Origin: Bacillota bacterium
GTDB taxonomy: Bacteria; Bacillota; Desulfitobacteriia; Desulfitobacteriales; JAJXUE01
Reading direction: 5' to 3'
Assembly: GCA_021786555.1 (NCBI GenBank)
Contig: JAJYNB010000282.1
Span: 1-15,881, forward strand
DNA length: 15,881 bases
The notes beneath the pieces were generated by a model. That model made no database searches. It was not told where the DNA came from and saw nothing but the letters and a program-made list of their open reading frames with translations. This document shows positions 14,349-15,881 of the stretch, piece after piece; positions within the stretch are counted from its first letter, which is position 1; each line of letters opens with the position of its first letter. The position numbers and the translations under genes were made by a program.

Positions 14349-14774
14349 CTACCTCACAATCAGTACCGGGCACTCAGCATGAGCCAAAACCCGCAGCGAA
14401 ACACTGCCAATAACTCCGCCGGTGAACGGCCCATGGCCACGGCTGCCCATAACCACCAGGTCAAAACCAGTCTTAATCTCTTCCAGGATTGCAGTTGCAG
14501 GATGACCTGATGCATATTTTTTCTTTACTTGGACTTCTCCTGGAGCGATATCTTTTAATGCCGCTTCCAATGCTGCCTGAGCAGCCTCAGCAATTGTTTC
14601 AGGGGCAACATAGACTGCATACTCTGTGGAGTAGCCCACAAATTCTTGAGGGGTAGGAGTTACGTGGAAAAGCTCTATTTCAGAGCCAAATTGCCTGGCC
14701 AGTTCTAAAGCCGTTAACAGGGCATTGCGAGAGGGTCCGGATACGTCCGTAGGTACTAGAATCTTTTTGTACAT
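14349..14774 (-). CDS. Universal stress protein, UspA family, ATP-binding type
   Basis: About 141 residues, a single-domain USP. It opens MYKKILVPTDVSGPSRNA, with the nucleotide-contacting Asp of the first strand. It ends VMGSRGHGPFTGGVIGSVS, matching the GX2GX9G(S/T) ATP-binding pattern, followed by HAECPVLIVR. Such proteins are cytoplasmic dimers induced by starvation or stress; no enzymatic role is certain. Two ATG codons lie close together at 14780 and 14774. AGGAGG (14784-14789) is only three bases from the first but nine from the second, so the second is preferred. The gene follows the GPH symporter by 64 bases and may be co-transcribed with it. Confidence 0.93.
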   Translation of the reverse strand: MYKKILVPTDVSGPSRNALLTALELARQFGSEIELFHVTPTPQEFVGYSTEYAVYVAPETIAEAAQAALEAALKDIAPGEVQVKKKYASGHPATAILEEIKTGFDLVVMGSRGHGPFTGGVIGSVSLRVLAHAECPVLIVR

Positions 14775-14838
14775 GATCATTGACCTCCTAGGTTAAGCTT
14801 AAATGAGTTTGCACTTTGCAAAGCTGAGTTAATAATGT

Positions 14839-15881
14839 TTAGGCCGCCTGTGTTCTTTTTGCATCTATTTCAGCCTGGTAACCTTCAAGTTTGCTTCTGC
14901 TCAATCTATAACTGAGTGCCATAACTACCCCTGATACTATTGCGAACAAGCCAGGTATCGCTAGGAACACATTGAGTACTGCATTTTGGAGTTCCGGTGA
15001 AGCGGTTGCCGGATTAGCTCCCACAATAAAGCCTGCAGCGCCCAACACAAGTGGAATTATTGTACCCCTGGAAATAATGGCGATTTTAAGTGCAAAAGTC
15101 ATCATTCCCATAACGAATGAGGAAGCATTTTTCCCTGTTTTCCATTCGCCGTATACCGCAACATCGGAGTACAGAGCTACCATGACCGAATTCAACAGTC
15201 CAGTGAAAGCGCCCTGGAGCACAATGAACACGAAGAACAGGACTAAATTCGTTCCTACAAATTTGCATATCAGCAGTGACGCGGCTAAGCCAATGAGCCC
15301 AAGAATCGATGTGGTTCTTGACGATATGGCTTTGGCAATTGGTCCACTCACCCACGCTCCCACTACCATAAAGCCAGATTCAATTAAAAGATATAATGGG
15401 AACAATGCCATATTCTTGAAGACATACGTAAAGACGTAGGCCGCCGATGATACCATGATAAAATATGACACCCACCTGAGAAAGTCTCCCACCAACAAGG
15501 CGATAAGGGGAGGGTTTTGAAACAAGCTTTTTAACATAACGCCGGCGGATACCTTTTCTGAATGGGCGTCCGCAACAGCACCTGACGTTGGAGCTTCAAC
15601 CGGTTCATAGCCGTCAGTGATCTTAAATACAGTGAAATAGGCTATTATAAATGCCACGCCCATAATGCCTGCTAAAAAGGTATATCCCAAAACTGGATTC
15701 CCGGTAATTGTACCAATGTACAATGCTAATGGCGGAGCGACATAGGAGAAGAATACGCCGTTTAGACTTGTCCAGGTGCTGCGTCTTGCAGCTAGTAAGC
15801 TGCGCTCTTCAGCATTGGTTGCCATAGACGGGATTAAAGAAACGTTAGCCACCCATGCCATATTCCACAAGATGTGGCTTA
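14839..15881 (-). CDS. GPH-family (MelB-like) sugar:cation symporter, 5' end cut by window edge
   Basis: The frame stays open to the right edge: codons for SHI precede the TTG at 15870, so the true start lies outside. About 347 residues are visible. With a usual length near 450, roughly the first 100 residues are missing. Nine or so membrane helices remain. The loop AEERSLLAARRSTWTSLNGV resembles the cytoplasmic loop of MFS_2 transporters. YSDVAVYGEWKTGKNASSFV matches the conserved D-x-x-x-Y-G-E-W-KTG block of glycoside-pentoside-hexuronide symporters. These import sugars or glucuronides with sodium or protons. The substrate is not predictable, and no glycosidase gene is in view. It is followed by the universal stress protein gene on the same strand. 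Confidence 0.88.
   Translation of the reverse strand, partial: SHILWNMAWVANVSLIPSMATNAEERSLLAARRSTWTSLNGVFFSYVAPPLALYIGTITGNPVLGYTFLAGIMGVAFIIAYFTVFKITDGYEPVEAPTSGAVADAHSEKVSAGVMLKSLFQNPPLIALLVGDFLRWVSYFIMVSSAAYVFTYVFKNMALFPLYLLIESGFMVVGAWVSGPIAKAISSRTTSILGLIGLAASLLICKFVGTNLVLFFVFIVLQGAFTGLLNSVMVALYSDVAVYGEWKTGKNASSFVMGMMTFALKIAIISRGTIIPLVLGAAGFIVGANPATASPELQNAVLNVFLAIPGLFAIVSGVVMALSYRLSRSKLEGYQAEIDAKRTQAA

Noticed and set aside
14804..14826. CTTTGCAAAG palindrome between symporter and stress protein genes
   Set aside because: Ten-base A/T-rich palindrome in a 64-base spacer; too short to support an operator call.

Overview
The window reads as chromosomal DNA of a Clostridia-class Firmicute. 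The reasons are a trmK/NIF3 gene pair, a class A RNase P RNA, purine-rich Shine-Dalgarno sites, and XrtG-type exosortase genes. I cannot name the genus; a Peptococcaceae-like anaerobe is a guess. Every gene I accept lies on the minus strand. The only plus-strand coding trace is a broken Uma2-family remnant. I see no insertion sequence, CRISPR array, tRNA or 16S/23S/5S rRNA.

Right end to centre, in the direction of transcription: a 5'-truncated GPH-type sugar symporter (14839-15881), a universal stress protein (14349-14774), a strong inverted repeat (14272-14306), a Bcr/CflA-type drug exporter (12811-14049), a terminator-like hairpin (12692-12733), and a 2Fe-2S/ASKHA protein of the corrinoid-activator type (10783-12609). 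A 626-base gap follows (10157-10782) holding the Uma2 remnant. Then come the overlapping trmK and NIF3-family genes (8325-10156), and rnpB (7789-8221) with a clear terminator (7721-7769).

Left half (1-7541): a tightly packed cluster that I interpret as an exosortase-G (XrtG) surface system. In order it holds a small coiled-coil protein, a zinc-site PTPS-like domain joined to a large GT-C-like membrane protein, an XrtG-like protein, its companion family-2 glycosyltransferase, a membrane-anchored tandem phosphatase-like protein, and a second family-2 glycosyltransferase cut by the window edge. The trio of PTPS-like domain, XrtG and glycosyltransferase matches families known to travel together in Firmicutes. 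Their substrate is not known to me and no target protein is visible here.

This version has several odd features. The exosortase-like protein has Arg and Ser where the catalytic Cys and Arg are expected, and carries an extra extracytoplasmic beta domain. The PTPS-like domain keeps its three zinc histidines but lacks the usual catalytic residues. Its reading frame has no ordinary start codon and is separated from the upstream coiled-coil ORF by one in-frame TAA. The phosphatase has an intact HCX5R site followed by a repeat with HGX5K in the same register. The cluster probably makes or attaches a surface glycan or glycoprotein, but that is inference.
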